Source: Citrobacter youngae (GTDB lineage Bacteria > Pseudomonadota > Gammaproteobacteria > Enterobacterales > Enterobacteriaceae). From it: a DNA stretch of 64,000 bases. Positions 9,329 to 20,520 of the stretch are shown here, piece by piece; the stretch's first letter is position 1; the number at the start of each line of letters is the position of its first letter. The DNA lies in assembly GCF_003818115.1 (NCBI RefSeq), contig NZ_RPOI01000024.1, forward strand, positions 1 through 64,000. The letters run 5' to 3'. A model generated the notes under the pieces. That model saw only the letters and a program-made list of their open reading frames with translations, was not told the origin of the DNA and ran no database searches. Made by a program: the position numbers and the translations under genes.

Positions 9329-11416
9329 ATGTGGCGAAGACTGATTTATCACCCCGAGATCAACTACGCACTACGACAGACGCTGGTGCTATGTTTACCT
9401 GTGGCTGTCGGCCTTATCATTGGTCAGCTTCATCTGGGGCTCTTATTCTCCCTCGTCCCTGCCTGCTGCAATATTGCCGGTCTTGATACCCCGCATAAGC
9501 GCTTTTTCAAACGCTTAGTGATTGGCGCGTCTTTGTTTGCCGGATGCAGTCTGATCATGCAGTTACTGCTGGCAAAAGATATACCGCTGCCGCTGATCCT
9601 CACCGGCCTGACGCTGATTCTTGGTGTAACCGCAGAATTAGGCCCTCTGCATGCGCGACTACTACCTGCCTCGCTTATCGCGGCAATTTTCACGCTCAGC
9701 CTGGCCGGGAACATGCCCGTCTGGGAGCCACTGCTGATCTACGCGCTGGGCACATTGTGGTACGGCCTGTTCAACTGGTTCTGGTTCTGGATGTGGCGCG
9801 AGCAGCCGCTGCGTGAATCGCTCAGTTTGTTGTACCGCGAATTAGCCGATTACTGTGAGGCCAAGTACAGCATGCTGACCCAGCATGCCGATCCCGAAAA
9901 AGCGCTTCCTCCCCTGCTGGTGCGCCAACAAAAAGCGGTGGATTTAATTACCCAGTGCTATCAGCAAATGCATATGCTGTCGGCGCATCGCAACAACGAT
10001 TATAAGCGCCTGCTACGTGCCTTTCAGGAGGCGCTCGATTTACAGGAACATATCTCCGTTAGCCTCCACCAGCCGGAAGAGGTGCAAAAGCTGGTTGAAC
10101 GTAGCCACGCCGAACAGGTGATTCGCTGGAATGCGCGCACCGTCGCCGAACGCCTTCGCGTTCTGGCCGATGACATTTTGTATCACCGCTTACCGACCCG
10201 TTTCTCAATGGAAAAGCAGATTGGCACGCTGGAGAAAATCGCCAACCAGCATCCGGACAATCCGGTAGGACAGTTTTGCTACTGGCACTTCAGCCGTATT
10301 GCCCGCGTGCTACGCACCCAGCGACCACTGTATGCCCGTGATTTAATGGCTGACAAGCAGCGTCGGCTGCCGCTGATCCCTGCCCTGAAAAGCTATCTGT
10401 CGTTGAAATCCCCGGCGCTGCGTAATGCCGGACGCATCAGCGTCATGTTGAGCATTGCCAGCCTGATGGGCAGCGCCTTACACCTGCCAAAACCCTACTG
10501 GATTTTGATGACAATCCTGTTCGTCACGCAAAATGGCTATGGGGCGACCCGGGTACGTATTTTACACCGTTCAGTAGGGACGCTCGTCGGCCTGGTGATC
10601 GCCGGCGTCACACTGCACTTTCATATTCAGGAAGGTTACACGCTGGCAGGCATGCTGCTGATAACCCTGGTGAGTTATCTGACCATCCGCAAAAACTACG
10701 GCTGGGCTACCGTCGGCTTTACGGTCACCGCGGTATATACCCTGCAACTGCTGACGCTGAACGGGGAACAGTTTATCGTGCCGCGGTTTATCGATACGGT
10801 CACTGGCTGCCTGATCGCCTTTGGCGGAATGCTCTGGCTGTGGCCGCAGTGGCAGAGCGGTTTGCTGCGTAAAAACGCCCACGATGCGTTAGAAGCCGAT
10901 CAGGAGGCTATTCGCCTGATCCTGAGCAACGATCCCCAGGCCACACCGCTGGCGTATCAACGCATGCGGGTCAACCAGGCGCATAACACGCTGTTCAACT
11001 CACTTAACCAGGCGATGCAGGAGCCTGGTTTCAACTCGCACTATCTGGCGGACATGAAACTGTGGGTTACGCATAGCCAGTTCATCGTCGAACACATCAA
11101 CGCAATGACTACGCTGGCAAGGGAACATACGATGCTGACGCCGGATTTGGCGCAGCGGTATCTGGAATCCTGCGAAATTGCGATCCAGCGCTGCCAGCAG
11201 CGGCTGGAATATGACGGCCCCGGAAGCTCCGGCGATGTGAATATTCTCGAGGCGCCAGAGATGCTGTCCCATGGGCCTTTAAGCACCCTTGAGCAGCACC
11301 TACAGCGGATATTGGGGCATCTGAATACCATGCACACCATTTCGTCGGTAGCATGGCGTCAGCGACCGCATCACGGGATCTGGCTGAGCCGCCGACTGCG
11401 GGATATGAAGGGTTAA
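9329..11416 (+). CDS. yhfK: FUSC family inner-membrane protein YhfK
   Basis: A 695-residue membrane protein of the fusaric-acid-resistance-like (FUSC/YccS) family. Two blocks of hydrophobic segments (about 15-150 and 375-500) are each followed by a long cytoplasmic helical region. The conserved LRNAGRISVMLS...YWILMTILFVTQ segment begins the second membrane block. The start giving MWRRLIYHP is chosen because it matches the family start; an upstream in-frame ATG at 9293 lies almost at the crp stop. Substrate and function are unknown, and an efflux-related role is only a family inference. It follows crp directly and could be read from the crp promoter. Confidence 0.92.
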   Translation: MWRRLIYHPEINYALRQTLVLCLPVAVGLIIGQLHLGLLFSLVPACCNIAGLDTPHKRFFKRLVIGASLFAGCSLIMQLLLAKDIPLPLILTGLTLILGVTAELGPLHARLLPASLIAAIFTLSLAGNMPVWEPLLIYALGTLWYGLFNWFWFWMWREQPLRESLSLLYRELADYCEAKYSMLTQHADPEKALPPLLVRQQKAVDLITQCYQQMHMLSAHRNNDYKRLLRAFQEALDLQEHISVSLHQPEEVQKLVERSHAEQVIRWNARTVAERLRVLADDILYHRLPTRFSMEKQIGTLEKIANQHPDNPVGQFCYWHFSRIARVLRTQRPLYARDLMADKQRRLPLIPALKSYLSLKSPALRNAGRISVMLSIASLMGSALHLPKPYWILMTILFVTQNGYGATRVRILHRSVGTLVGLVIAGVTLHFHIQEGYTLAGMLLITLVSYLTIRKNYGWATVGFTVTAVYTLQLLTLNGEQFIVPRFIDTVTGCLIAFGGMLWLWPQWQSGLLRKNAHDALEADQEAIRLILSNDPQATPLAYQRMRVNQAHNTLFNSLNQAMQEPGFNSHYLADMKLWVTHSQFIVEHINAMTTLAREHTMLTPDLAQRYLESCEIAIQRCQQRLEYDGPGSSGDVNILEAPEMLSHGPLSTLEQHLQRILGHLNTMHTISSVAWRQRPHHGIWLSRRLRDMKG

Positions 11417-11421
11417 GAGAG

Positions 11422-11506
11422 TTGCCGGATGGCGGCGTAACGCCTTATCCGGCCTACGGGGTAAGGTGTGATTCGTAGGCCGGATAAGCGTAGCGCCATC
11501 CGGCAA
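11422..11506. repeat. REP pair between yhfK and argD
   Basis: Two opposed REP palindromes, TTGCCGGATGGCGGCG... and GTAGGCCGGATAAGCG..., sit between the convergent yhfK and argD genes. No other gene end structure is seen. Confidence 0.88.
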
Positions 11507-11510
11507 TCCA

Positions 11511-12743
<1,233 letters not shown>

Positions 12744-12779
12744 TTAAGCAGAAATGCCAGTGAAATTATAATCACAAAA

Positions 12780-12797
12780 TATGAATAAAAAATCACT
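12780..12797. promoter_or_regulatory. ARG box upstream of argD
   Basis: The sequence TATGAATAAAAAATCACT fits the ArgR half-operator consensus wnTGAATwwwwATTCAnw with one mismatch in the second half. It lies about 50 bases before the argD start on the minus strand, where an arginine-repressed promoter is expected. Confidence 0.6.
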
Positions 12798-12813
12798 GAA
12801 TAGCAACCACAAA

Positions 12814-13377
12814 TCACCGGTTGAGGAAATTAGCCAGCAGCTGATGCCCCTGTTCGCTGAGAATACTCTCCGGGTGAAACTGCACCCCTTCCATATCCCA
12901 CTCCCGGTGGCGAATACCCATGATCTCCTGCGTTTCACTCCAGGCGGTCACCTCAAAGCACTCAGGCAACGTCTCAGGTGCGACCACCAACGAATGGTAG
13001 CGCGTTACCGTTAATGGATTGGCGAGCCCCTGAAAAACGCCCTGCCCGTTATGCGTAATCGGCGACGTTTTACCATGCATCACTTTCGCCGCCCGCACAA
13101 CGGTCGCGCCAAAGGCCTGCGCCATCGCCTGATGGCCCAGACAAACACCCAGCAGAGGGATCTTCCCTGCGAAATAGCGAATAACCTCCAGCGAAATACC
13201 GGCGTCATCCGGCGTACAGGGTCCCGGGGAAATCACTATTTTCTGCGGATTCAGCGCATCAATTTGCGCCAGCGTCAGCGCGTCGTTGCGCCTGACAAGG
13301 ACATCTGCGCCCAGTTCGCAGAAGTATTGATACAGGTTCCAGGTAAAAGAATCGTAGTTATCGATAAGCAGGATCAT
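12814..13377 (-). CDS. pabA: Aminodeoxychorismate synthase glutamine amidotransferase subunit PabA
   Basis: PabA releases ammonia from glutamine for PabB, which makes 4-amino-4-deoxychorismate for p-aminobenzoate and folate. The 187 residues form a class I glutamine amidotransferase: the oxyanion loop [10 protein letters not shown] begins at 51, the nucleophile is C79 in GVCLGHQA, and the partner His168 and Glu170 are in QFHPES. The gene lies downstream of fic on the same strand with a 31-base gap, the usual enterobacterial order fic-pabA-argD. Confidence 0.97.
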   Translation of the reverse strand: MILLIDNYDSFTWNLYQYFCELGADVLVRRNDALTLAQIDALNPQKIVISPGPCTPDDAGISLEVIRYFAGKIPLLGVCLGHQAMAQAFGATVVRAAKVMHGKTSPITHNGQGVFQGLANPLTVTRYHSLVVAPETLPECFEVTAWSETQEIMGIRHREWDMEGVQFHPESILSEQGHQLLANFLNR

Positions 13378-13408
13378 GGCGGCTCCGGTACAGAAGAACC
13401 GCGCTATT

Positions 13409-14011
13409 CTACTCAGTTTCCAGGGCTTCGCTTACCACTTTACGAAATATCGCCTGCAGTGCGGACAGGTCCCCCATGGCACCGCTTTGATTTGCCTGGT
13501 TCCACTCCTCAACCTTGATGCCCTCCCAGTTGAGTATATACCCGGCATGAATCGCCAACTGTTCGAAGAAAATACGCTGCGCCAGACCACTGCCGATGCG
13601 AAACGGGTGCAGCACATTAATTTCACAGTAGTAGTGTGCGAGGCGGTCGACAAACTTTTCTTGCGACAACCCCACCAGCCAGGACTCGTCTTCCAGGTCC
13701 TGCATCAGCGCATTGCCCTCTTTCTCGATATAAGCGAAATGGCAAAAGCGGGTATCGCCCTGGTAGATATCGACTTCTCGCAGATGTCCCGCCCAGTCAA
13801 AAATATCCTGATAGAGTTGGCGATGAATAGCACACAGATGCGGCAAACCCCGTTTAAGCGGGCCCAATTCGATAGTCGCCGCACGCAGCGCCGTCAGTTC
13901 ATAAGCCGCCTGCGCCAGACGCTGCGCCTGATGAATCCCCAGCCGGTTACGCATGACATTCAGGCCCGGATATAAATAGGGGTCACGTCCATCACCGAAT
14001 TTATCGCTCAT
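13409..14011 (-). CDS. fic: Fic domain protein Fic
   Basis: A 200-residue Fic-fold protein of the class whose members transfer AMP or other groups to target proteins. The active-site region reads [12 protein letters not shown] from H135, which keeps the catalytic histidine but departs from the consensus HxFx(D/E)GNGRxxR: the acidic residue and the first arginine are absent. I recall a similar degenerate motif in E. coli K-12 Fic, whose activity is weak or uncertain. The ATG at 14011 is chosen over an upstream frame start because it gives [12 protein letters not shown] and the family length. It overlaps yhfG, its likely antitoxin. Confidence 0.92.
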   Translation of the reverse strand: MSDKFGDGRDPYLYPGLNVMRNRLGIHQAQRLAQAAYELTALRAATIELGPLKRGLPHLCAIHRQLYQDIFDWAGHLREVDIYQGDTRFCHFAYIEKEGNALMQDLEDESWLVGLSQEKFVDRLAHYYCEINVLHPFRIGSGLAQRIFFEQLAIHAGYILNWEGIKVEEWNQANQSGAMGDLSALQAIFRKVVSEALETE

Positions 14012-14168
14012 AGTGCCTCCGCAATTCTTCAAGACGCGCCAGGGCGTCTTCAGCGCTCAGAGTAACCCGTGGAATATCCACGCCTTCCAGTCGCCGGCTT
14101 GCCTGGAAATTGGCATTTCGCCGCTGTTCCCACAGCCTGGACTTTTGTTTATCGGTGAGTTTTTTCAC
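14001..14168 (-). CDS. yhfG: Fic antitoxin-like protein YhfG
   Basis: A 55-residue protein starting from GTG (read as [17 protein letters not shown]) preceded by a clear AGGGAGGT ribosome-binding site. It overlaps the start of fic by 11 bases. YhfG is the small helical partner that binds Fic and can block its active site (class I Fic inhibitor arrangement). The overlap means both proteins are made from one message with the inhibitor translated first, as expected for a toxin-antitoxin pair. Confidence 0.88.
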   Translation of the reverse strand: MKKLTDKQKSRLWEQRRNANFQASRRLEGVDIPRVTLSAEDALARLEELRRHYER

Positions 14169-14274
14169 GTGACCTCCCTGAATGAGCCGACACTTGCCAC
14201 AAGTATAAGCAGCAATTTCGGGTTACGCAGAGAGAGGGGTGAACGCGGGCAAGAACTACCCGCGCGAGATACGA

Positions 14275-14856
<582 letters not shown>

Positions 14857-14976
14857 TTAACAAGAGCAGAAATGAAGCAAGTGGATTGATTCTAAAGAGC
14901 CTTCATGAACAAGGCCATCCCTTTACCTAATTTTACGTACTTGAAACAAATGTAACCTCATAGCCGTAAATGTCTA

Positions 14977-14992
14977 TGTGATCACGATCACA
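14977..14992. promoter_or_regulatory. CRP-type palindrome between ppiA and tsgA
   Basis: TGTGATCACGATCACA matches TGTGA-N6-TCACA exactly on both half-sites. It lies 130 bases from the ppiA start and 120 from the tsgA start, so it could serve either divergent gene. Confidence 0.75.
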
Positions 14993-15111
14993 TACAAAAA
15001 TGTAACAGGCTCAGTAATTACCAAAAAACATTTAAATACATCACTAAAACGCCTAAAATCTGCCCGCTCACGGCGCCGTTAATGCGCCTTACACTTCTAT
15101 ACAGGCCAGTC

Positions 15112-16293
15112 ATGACTAACAGCAATCGCATTAAGCTCACATGGATTAGCTTTCTCTCCTACGCCCTGACAGGTGCGTTGGTCATTGTCACCGGGATGGT
15201 GATGGGAAACATCGCAGACTATTTCCATTTGCCCGTTTCCAGTATGAGTAACACTTTCACCTTCCTGAATGCAGGTATCCTGATCTCTATTTTTCTGAAT
15301 GCCTGGCTGATGGAAATCGTGCCGCTGAAAACGCAATTGCGTTTTGGCTTCATCCTGATGGTCCTGGCGGTCGCCGGACTGATGCTCAGCCACAGCCTGG
15401 CCTTGTTCTCTGCGGCCATGTTTGTGCTGGGTGTGGTGAGTGGTATCACCATGTCGATTGGTACATTCCTGGTGACCCAGATGTACGAAGGTCGCCAGCG
15501 CGGTTCCCGCCTGCTGTTTACTGACTCCTTCTTCAGCATGGCGGGGATGATTTTCCCGATGGTGGCAGCGTATCTGTTAGCACGCAGCATCGAATGGTAT
15601 TGGGTCTATGCCTGCATCGGCCTGGTCTACGTCGCCATTTTCCTGCTGACCTTTGGCTGCGAATTCCCGGCGCTGGGTAAACACGCGCAGCAACCGGACG
15701 CCCCGGTAGTGAAAGAAAAATGGGGTATTGGCGTGCTGTTCCTGGCGATCGCCGCGCTGTGCTACATCCTCGGTCAGTTGGGCTTTATCTCCTGGGTACC
15801 GGAATACGCCAAAAGCCTGGGCATGAGCCTGAACGATGCGGGTAAACTGGTCAGCGACTTCTGGATGTCTTATATGGTTGGCATGTGGGCGTTTAGCTTT
15901 ATCCTGCGATTCTTCGATCTGCAGCGCATCCTGACCGTACTGGCAGGTCTGGCCACCGTTCTGATGTATCTGTTCATCACCGGCACGCCGGAACATATGC
16001 CGTGGTTCATTCTGACGCTGGGCTTCTTCTCCAGCGCGATTTATACCACCATTATTACCCTCGGCTCACAGCAGACGAAGGTCGCCTCACCAAAACTGGT
16101 TAACTTCGTTCTGACCTGCGGCACCATCGGTACTATGCTCACCTTCGTGGTCACCGGTCCTATTGTGGCGCACAGCGGCCCGCTGGCGGCATTGCAGACG
16201 GCGAACGGTTTGTATGCCGTCGTATTCGTGATGTGCTTTATTCTTGGGTTCGTCACGCGTCATCGCCAGCATAACGCGCCAGCCACGCATTAA
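15112..16293 (+). CDS. tsgA: Major facilitator superfamily transporter TsgA
   Basis: A 393-residue inner-membrane MFS protein with about 12 hydrophobic segments and no signal peptide. TsgA is named for tellurite and selenite resistance effects in Salmonella; the transported substrate is unknown. The ATG at 15112 ([11 protein letters not shown]) is selected because it gives the family length; an in-frame ATG ten codons upstream is less likely. It is divergent from ppiA and precedes the nir locus by about 270 bases. No premature stops or odd insertions are seen. Confidence 0.93.
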   Translation: MTNSNRIKLTWISFLSYALTGALVIVTGMVMGNIADYFHLPVSSMSNTFTFLNAGILISIFLNAWLMEIVPLKTQLRFGFILMVLAVAGLMLSHSLALFSAAMFVLGVVSGITMSIGTFLVTQMYEGRQRGSRLLFTDSFFSMAGMIFPMVAAYLLARSIEWYWVYACIGLVYVAIFLLTFGCEFPALGKHAQQPDAPVVKEKWGIGVLFLAIAALCYILGQLGFISWVPEYAKSLGMSLNDAGKLVSDFWMSYMVGMWAFSFILRFFDLQRILTVLAGLATVLMYLFITGTPEHMPWFILTLGFFSSAIYTTIITLGSQQTKVASPKLVNFVLTCGTIGTMLTFVVTGPIVAHSGPLAALQTANGLYAVVFVMCFILGFVTRHRQHNAPATH

Positions 16294-16300
16294 TCTCACT

Positions 16301-16326
16301 GCCGGATGGTATCTGTGCTATCCGGC
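16301..16326. repeat. Single REP-like palindrome after tsgA
   Basis: GCCGGATGGTATCTGTGCTATCCGGC forms a hairpin with arms GCCGGAT and ATCCGGC just past the tsgA stop. There is no strong U tail, so it is read as a solitary REP/3'-end hairpin. Confidence 0.7.
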
Positions 16327-16463
16327 ACACTCTCGCGCCCTCTTCCTTTCACTGGTCATGTAGGCCAATTCTTACAAAAACCCCTTAAATTGTGCGCTTT
16401 TTATACAAACACGAAAAGCCAGTTAATTCCGTAACTTATAAAAATGCAGTTAAATCAGTCATA

Positions 16464-16545
16464 TACCCCTTAAGGAGTATATAAGGCCGAATTTGATTTG
16501 TATCAATAAGTGCGGTTGCTGAATCGTTAAGGTAGGCAGTAATAG
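16464..16545 (+). promoter_or_regulatory. nirB promoter with NarL/NarP and FNR sites
   Basis: A 7-2-7 NarL/NarP palindrome TACCCCTTAAGGAGTA lies at 16464-16479, followed by an FNR box TTGATTTGTATCAA at 16493-16506. The sequence after it (TTGCTGAATCGTTAAGGTAGG) closely matches the E. coli nirB core promoter. An FNR site centred near 16499 predicts a transcription start near 16541 for a -41.5 class II promoter. This implies anaerobic, nitrate/nitrite-induced expression of nirBDC-cysG. Confidence 0.85.
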
Positions 16546-16564
16546 AAAAGAAATCGAGGCAAAA

Positions 16565-19108
16565 ATGAGCAAAGTCAGACTCGCTATTATCGGTAATGGT
16601 ATGGTCGGCCATCGCTTTATTGAGGATCTTCTTGATAAATCCGACGCTGCCAATTTTGATATTACCGTCTTCTGTGAAGAACCCCGCAAAGCGTACGACC
16701 GTGTACACCTGTCTTCCTACTTCTCCCACCACACCGCCGAAGAGCTTTCTCTGGTGCGTGAAGGATTCTATGAGAAGCACGGCGTTAAGGTGTTAGTGGG
16801 CGAACGCGCAATTACCATCAACCGCCAGGAGAAAGTAATCCACTCCAGCGCGGGTCGTACGGTCTATTACGATAAGCTGATCATGGCGACGGGCTCTTAC
16901 CCGTGGATCCCACCGATTAAAGGTTCGGAAACCCAGGACTGCTTCGTTTACCGTACCATTGAAGACCTCAACGCCATTGAATCTTGCGCGCGCCGTAGCA
17001 AACGCGGCGCCGTTGTCGGTGGCGGCCTGCTGGGTCTGGAAGCCGCCGGTGCCCTGAAAAACCTCGGCGTTGAAACTCACGTCATTGAATTCGCCCCGAT
17101 GCTGATGGCTGAACAGCTGGATCATATGGGTGGCGAGCAGTTACGTCGCAAAATTGAAAGCATGGGCGTGCGTGTGCACACCAGCAAAAACACCAAAGAG
17201 ATCGTCCAGGAAGGCACCGAAGCGCGCAAAACCATGCGTTTTGCCGACGGTAGCGAACTGGAAGTTGATTTCATCGTCTTCTCTACCGGTATTCGTCCAC
17301 GCGACAAACTGGCAACTCAGTGCGGCCTGGACGTCGCGCCGCGCGGCGGGATCGTGATCAACGATTCTTGCCAGACCTCTGACCCGGATATCTATGCGAT
17401 TGGCGAATGCGCCAGTTGGAACAACCGCGTGTATGGTCTGGTGGCCCCGGGCTACAAAATGGCACAGGTTGCCGTTGACCATATTCTCGAAACCGAAAAC
17501 GCTTTTGAAGGCGCGGACCTGAGCGCCAAGCTGAAGCTGCTCGGCGTGGATGTCGGCGGGATTGGCGATGCGCACGGTCGTACACCGGGAGCGCGTAGCT
17601 ATGTTTACCTCGACGAAAGCAAAGAAGTCTACAAACGCCTCATCGTTAGTGAAGATAACAAAACCCTGCTCGGTGCGGTTCTGGTCGGTGATACCAGCGA
17701 TTACGGCAACCTGCTACAGCTGGTGCTGAACGCCATCGAACTGCCAGAAAACCCGGACTCACTGATTCTGCCAGCACACGCGGGCAGCGGTAAGCCGTCT
17801 ATCGGCGTGGATAAACTGCCGGACAGCGCGCAGATTTGTTCCTGTTTTGACGTCACCAAAGGCATGCTGATTGCCGCTATCAACAAAGGTTGTCACACCG
17901 TTGCGGCGCTGAAAGCCGAAACCAAAGCCGGTACCGGCTGCGGCGGTTGTATCCCGCTGGTGACGCAGGTTCTGAACGCCGAACTGGCGAAACAGGGGAT
18001 CGAAGTGAATAACAACCTGTGTGAACACTTCCCGTATTCACGTCAGGAACTGTTCCACCTGATCCGCGTAGAAGGCATTAAAACTTTCGAAGAGTTGCTG
18101 GCTAAACACGGTAAAGGTTACGGCTGTGAAGTGTGCAAACCTACCGTCGGTTCCCTGCTGGCGTCCTGCTGGAATGAGTACATCCTCAAACCACAGCACA
18201 CGCCGCTGCAGGATACCAACGACAACTTCCTGGCGAACATCCAGAAAGACGGTACTTACTCCGTGATCCCGCGCTCTGCGGGCGGTGAAATTACCCCGGA
18301 AGGCCTGGTAGCTGTCGGTCGTATCGCGCGCGAATTTAACCTGTACACCAAAATTACCGGTTCTCAGCGTATCGGCCTGTTCGGCGCGCAGAAAGATGAC
18401 CTGCCGGAAATCTGGCGTCAGCTGATTGAAGCCGGTTTTGAAACCGGTCACGCGTATGCCAAAGCGCTGCGTATGGCGAAAACCTGCGTAGGTAGCACCT
18501 GGTGCCGTTACGGCGTCGGCGATAGCGTCGGTTTCGGCGTGGAGCTGGAAAATCGCTACAAAGGCATTCGTACCCCGCACAAAATGAAATTCGGCGTCTC
18601 CGGTTGTACCCGCGAATGTGCGGAAGCTCAGGGCAAAGACGTGGGTATCATCGCCACTGAGAAAGGCTGGAACCTGTACGTTTGTGGTAACGGCGGGATG
18701 AAACCGCGTCATGCAGACCTGCTGGCGGCCGATGTCGATCGTGAAACGCTGCTCAAGTACCTTGACCGCTTTATGATGTTCTACATCCGTACTGCGGACA
18801 AACTGACCCGTACTGCACCGTGGTTAGATAACCTGGAAGGTGGCATCGAGTATCTGAAATCAGTCATCATCGACGACAAACTGGGGTTGAACCAGCACCT
18901 GGAAGAAGAGATGGCTCGTCTGCGTGAAGCGGTGGTCTGCGAGTGGACAGAAACCGTTAACACCCCATCCGCACAGGTTCGCTTTAAACACTTTATCAAC
19001 AGCGATCAACGCGATCCGAATGTTCAGGTTGTACCTGAGCGCGAACAACATCGTCCGGCTACGCCTTATGAGCGTATTCCGGTGACTCTGGTGGAGGAAA
19101 ACGCATGA
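16565..19108 (+). CDS. nirB: NADH-dependent nitrite reductase large subunit NirB
   Basis: Cytoplasmic assimilatory-type enzyme that reduces nitrite to ammonium with NADH, detoxifying nitrite from nitrate respiration. The 847 residues contain an FAD/NAD(P)-binding oxidoreductase with GNGMVG at 10-15 and a second glycine loop GGGLLGLE near 155. A BFD-like [2Fe-2S] segment with CSCFDV and CGGC follows at about 425-465. The C-terminal nitrite/sulfite reductase domain has the siroheme-[4Fe-4S] ligands in SGCTRECAEAQGKD and CGNGG. The stop overlaps nirD by four bases. Siroheme is supplied by CysG three genes downstream. Confidence 0.98.
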   Translation: MSKVRLAIIGNGMVGHRFIEDLLDKSDAANFDITVFCEEPRKAYDRVHLSSYFSHHTAEELSLVREGFYEKHGVKVLVGERAITINRQEKVIHSSAGRTVYYDKLIMATGSYPWIPPIKGSETQDCFVYRTIEDLNAIESCARRSKRGAVVGGGLLGLEAAGALKNLGVETHVIEFAPMLMAEQLDHMGGEQLRRKIESMGVRVHTSKNTKEIVQEGTEARKTMRFADGSELEVDFIVFSTGIRPRDKLATQCGLDVAPRGGIVINDSCQTSDPDIYAIGECASWNNRVYGLVAPGYKMAQVAVDHILETENAFEGADLSAKLKLLGVDVGGIGDAHGRTPGARSYVYLDESKEVYKRLIVSEDNKTLLGAVLVGDTSDYGNLLQLVLNAIELPENPDSLILPAHAGSGKPSIGVDKLPDSAQICSCFDVTKGMLIAAINKGCHTVAALKAETKAGTGCGGCIPLVTQVLNAELAKQGIEVNNNLCEHFPYSRQELFHLIRVEGIKTFEELLAKHGKGYGCEVCKPTVGSLLASCWNEYILKPQHTPLQDTNDNFLANIQKDGTYSVIPRSAGGEITPEGLVAVGRIAREFNLYTKITGSQRIGLFGAQKDDLPEIWRQLIEAGFETGHAYAKALRMAKTCVGSTWCRYGVGDSVGFGVELENRYKGIRTPHKMKFGVSGCTRECAEAQGKDVGIIATEKGWNLYVCGNGGMKPRHADLLAADVDRETLLKYLDRFMMFYIRTADKLTRTAPWLDNLEGGIEYLKSVIIDDKLGLNQHLEEEMARLREAVVCEWTETVNTPSAQVRFKHFINSDQRDPNVQVVPEREQHRPATPYERIPVTLVEENA

Positions 19109-19431
19109 GCCAGTGGAAAAACATCTGCAAAATCGATGACATTCTGCCTGCGACAGGCGTCTGCGCCCTGTTAGGTACTGAGCAGGTTGCTATTTTCCGC
19201 CCGTATCACAGCGATCAGGTGTTTGCGATCAGCAATATCGACCCATTCTTTGAGTCCAGCGTACTGTCGCGTGGGTTGATTGCTGAACATCAGGGCGAAT
19301 TGTGGGTCGCCAGTCCGCTGAAGAAACAACGCTTTCGTTTAAGCGATGGGCTGTGCATGGAAGACGAACAATTCTCCGTGAAACATTACGAAGCGCGAGT
19401 GAAAGACGGCACGGTACAACTGCGCGGTTAA
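19105..19431 (+). CDS. nirD: Nitrite reductase small subunit NirD
   Basis: A 108-residue Rieske-fold protein that partners NirB. The cysteine and histidine ligands of true Rieske [2Fe-2S] proteins are missing: the loop that would carry CxH reads SNIDPFFESSV. It is therefore a structural, cluster-free member, as is usual for enterobacterial NirD. The ATGA overlap with nirB indicates coupled translation. A strong intrinsic terminator follows ten bases after the stop, separating it from nirC. Confidence 0.96.
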   Translation: MSQWKNICKIDDILPATGVCALLGTEQVAIFRPYHSDQVFAISNIDPFFESSVLSRGLIAEHQGELWVASPLKKQRFRLSDGLCMEDEQFSVKHYEARVKDGTVQLRG

Positions 19432-19440
19432 TTAATTTTT

Positions 19441-19466
19441 GGGAGGCGCAACGCCTCCCCTTTTTT
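19441..19466 (+). terminator. Intrinsic terminator after nirD
   Basis: Perfect stem GGGAGGCG / CGCCTCCC around a CAA loop followed by CTTTTTT. It would end most nirBD transcripts before nirC, so nirC-cysG may be partly uncoupled or rely on read-through. Confidence 0.85.
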
Positions 19467-19504
19467 GTATTTTTTTCATTGTAATTGTTATCACAAAATC
19501 ATTT

Positions 19505-19690
19505 GTGCTGCATCGCGGCGGCAACTGAGCAAACCCCCAGGAGCATAGTTCACTATGTGACTGGGGTGAGCGACAAATCTGTCAGGAACAGATTTGAACG
19601 TCGCACAGCGACGGCCCGTAAGGGCGAGTCTCAGGACGAGACGAGTAACTCAGTAGCCAACAAAGACGCAGTGCAAAGGATGAAGTGAGA
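19505..19690. repeat. Expanded hairpin array, element copy B (nirD-nirC gap)
   Basis: Five consecutive hairpins occupy about 110 bases: 19535-19566 (CCCCAG-gag-CATAG-ttca-CTATG-tga-CTGGGG), 19574-19596 (CAAATCTGT/ACAGATTTG, loop CAGGA), 19600-19612 (GTCGC/GCGAC), 19614-19625 (GCCC/GGGC) and 19628-19642 (GTCTC/GAGAC). The first and the flanks match copy A near 60-170. The middle four look like an insertion into the element after GTGAGCGA. No reading frame with family features was recognised here. Confidence 0.65.
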
Positions 19691-19706
19691 AAAGGATAAT
19701 CAACAC

Positions 19707-20513
19707 ATGTTCACAGACACTATCAATAAGTGTGCAGCTAACGCTGCGCGCATCGCACGCCTGTCGGCAAATAACCCGCTCGGATTCTGGGTCAGTTCGG
19801 CAATGGCGGGGGCCTACGTTGGCCTCGGCATCATTCTTATTTTTACGCTCGGTAATCTGCTTGACCCGTCCGTGCGTCCGCTGGTGATGGGTGCAACCTT
19901 TGGTATCGCCTTAACGCTGGTGATTATTGCCGGTTCAGAGCTGTTTACCGGTCACACCATGTTCCTGACGCTCGGCGTCAAAGCAGGCACCATCAGCCAC
20001 GGTCAGATGTGGGCAATTCTGCCACAAACCTGGCTGGGTAACCTGGTCGGTTCCGTGTTTGTCGCCCTGCTGTACAGCTGGGGTGGCGGCAGCCTGTTGC
20101 CGGTTGATACCAGCATTGTCCATTCGGTCGCGCTGGCGAAAACCACCGCACCTGCAACGGTACTGTTCTTTAAAGGCGCGCTATGTAACTGGTTGGTTTG
20201 TCTGGCAATCTGGATGGCAATCCGCACCGAAGGCGCGGCAAAATTCCTCGCTATCTGGTGGTGTCTGCTGGCGTTTATCGCGTCCGGCTATGAACACTCC
20301 GTTGCCAATATGACGCTGTTTGCCCTTTCCTGGTTCGGTCATCACAGCGAAGCTTATACCCTGTCCGGAATTGGTCATAACCTTCTGTGGGTGACACTCG
20401 GTAATACTTTGTCCGGTGTCGTATTCATGGGATTGGGTTATTGGTATGCTACGCCAAAATCGGAGCGTCCGGCTCCGGCAAAAATCAATCAAGCTGAAAA
20501 TCTTGCCCAGTAG
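19707..20513 (+). CDS. nirC: Nitrite transporter NirC (formate/nitrite channel family)
   Basis: A 268-residue pentameric FNT-family inner-membrane channel with six hydrophobic segments, which moves nitrite (with proton coupling) across the inner membrane. The family signature around GAAFGIA-like MGATFGIALTL and the conserved GHTMFLTLG turn near residue 83 are visible. The later WGNLLGN-type segment appears here as TWLGNLVGSVF. The ribosome-binding site AAAAGGA precedes the ATG. The gene is flanked on both sides by palindromic elements, so its transcript has unusually structured ends. Confidence 0.96.
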   Translation: MFTDTINKCAANAARIARLSANNPLGFWVSSAMAGAYVGLGIILIFTLGNLLDPSVRPLVMGATFGIALTLVIIAGSELFTGHTMFLTLGVKAGTISHGQMWAILPQTWLGNLVGSVFVALLYSWGGGSLLPVDTSIVHSVALAKTTAPATVLFFKGALCNWLVCLAIWMAIRTEGAAKFLAIWWCLLAFIASGYEHSVANMTLFALSWFGHHSEAYTLSGIGHNLLWVTLGNTLSGVVFMGLGYWYATPKSERPAPAKINQAENLAQ

Positions 20514-20520
20514 GCGTATT

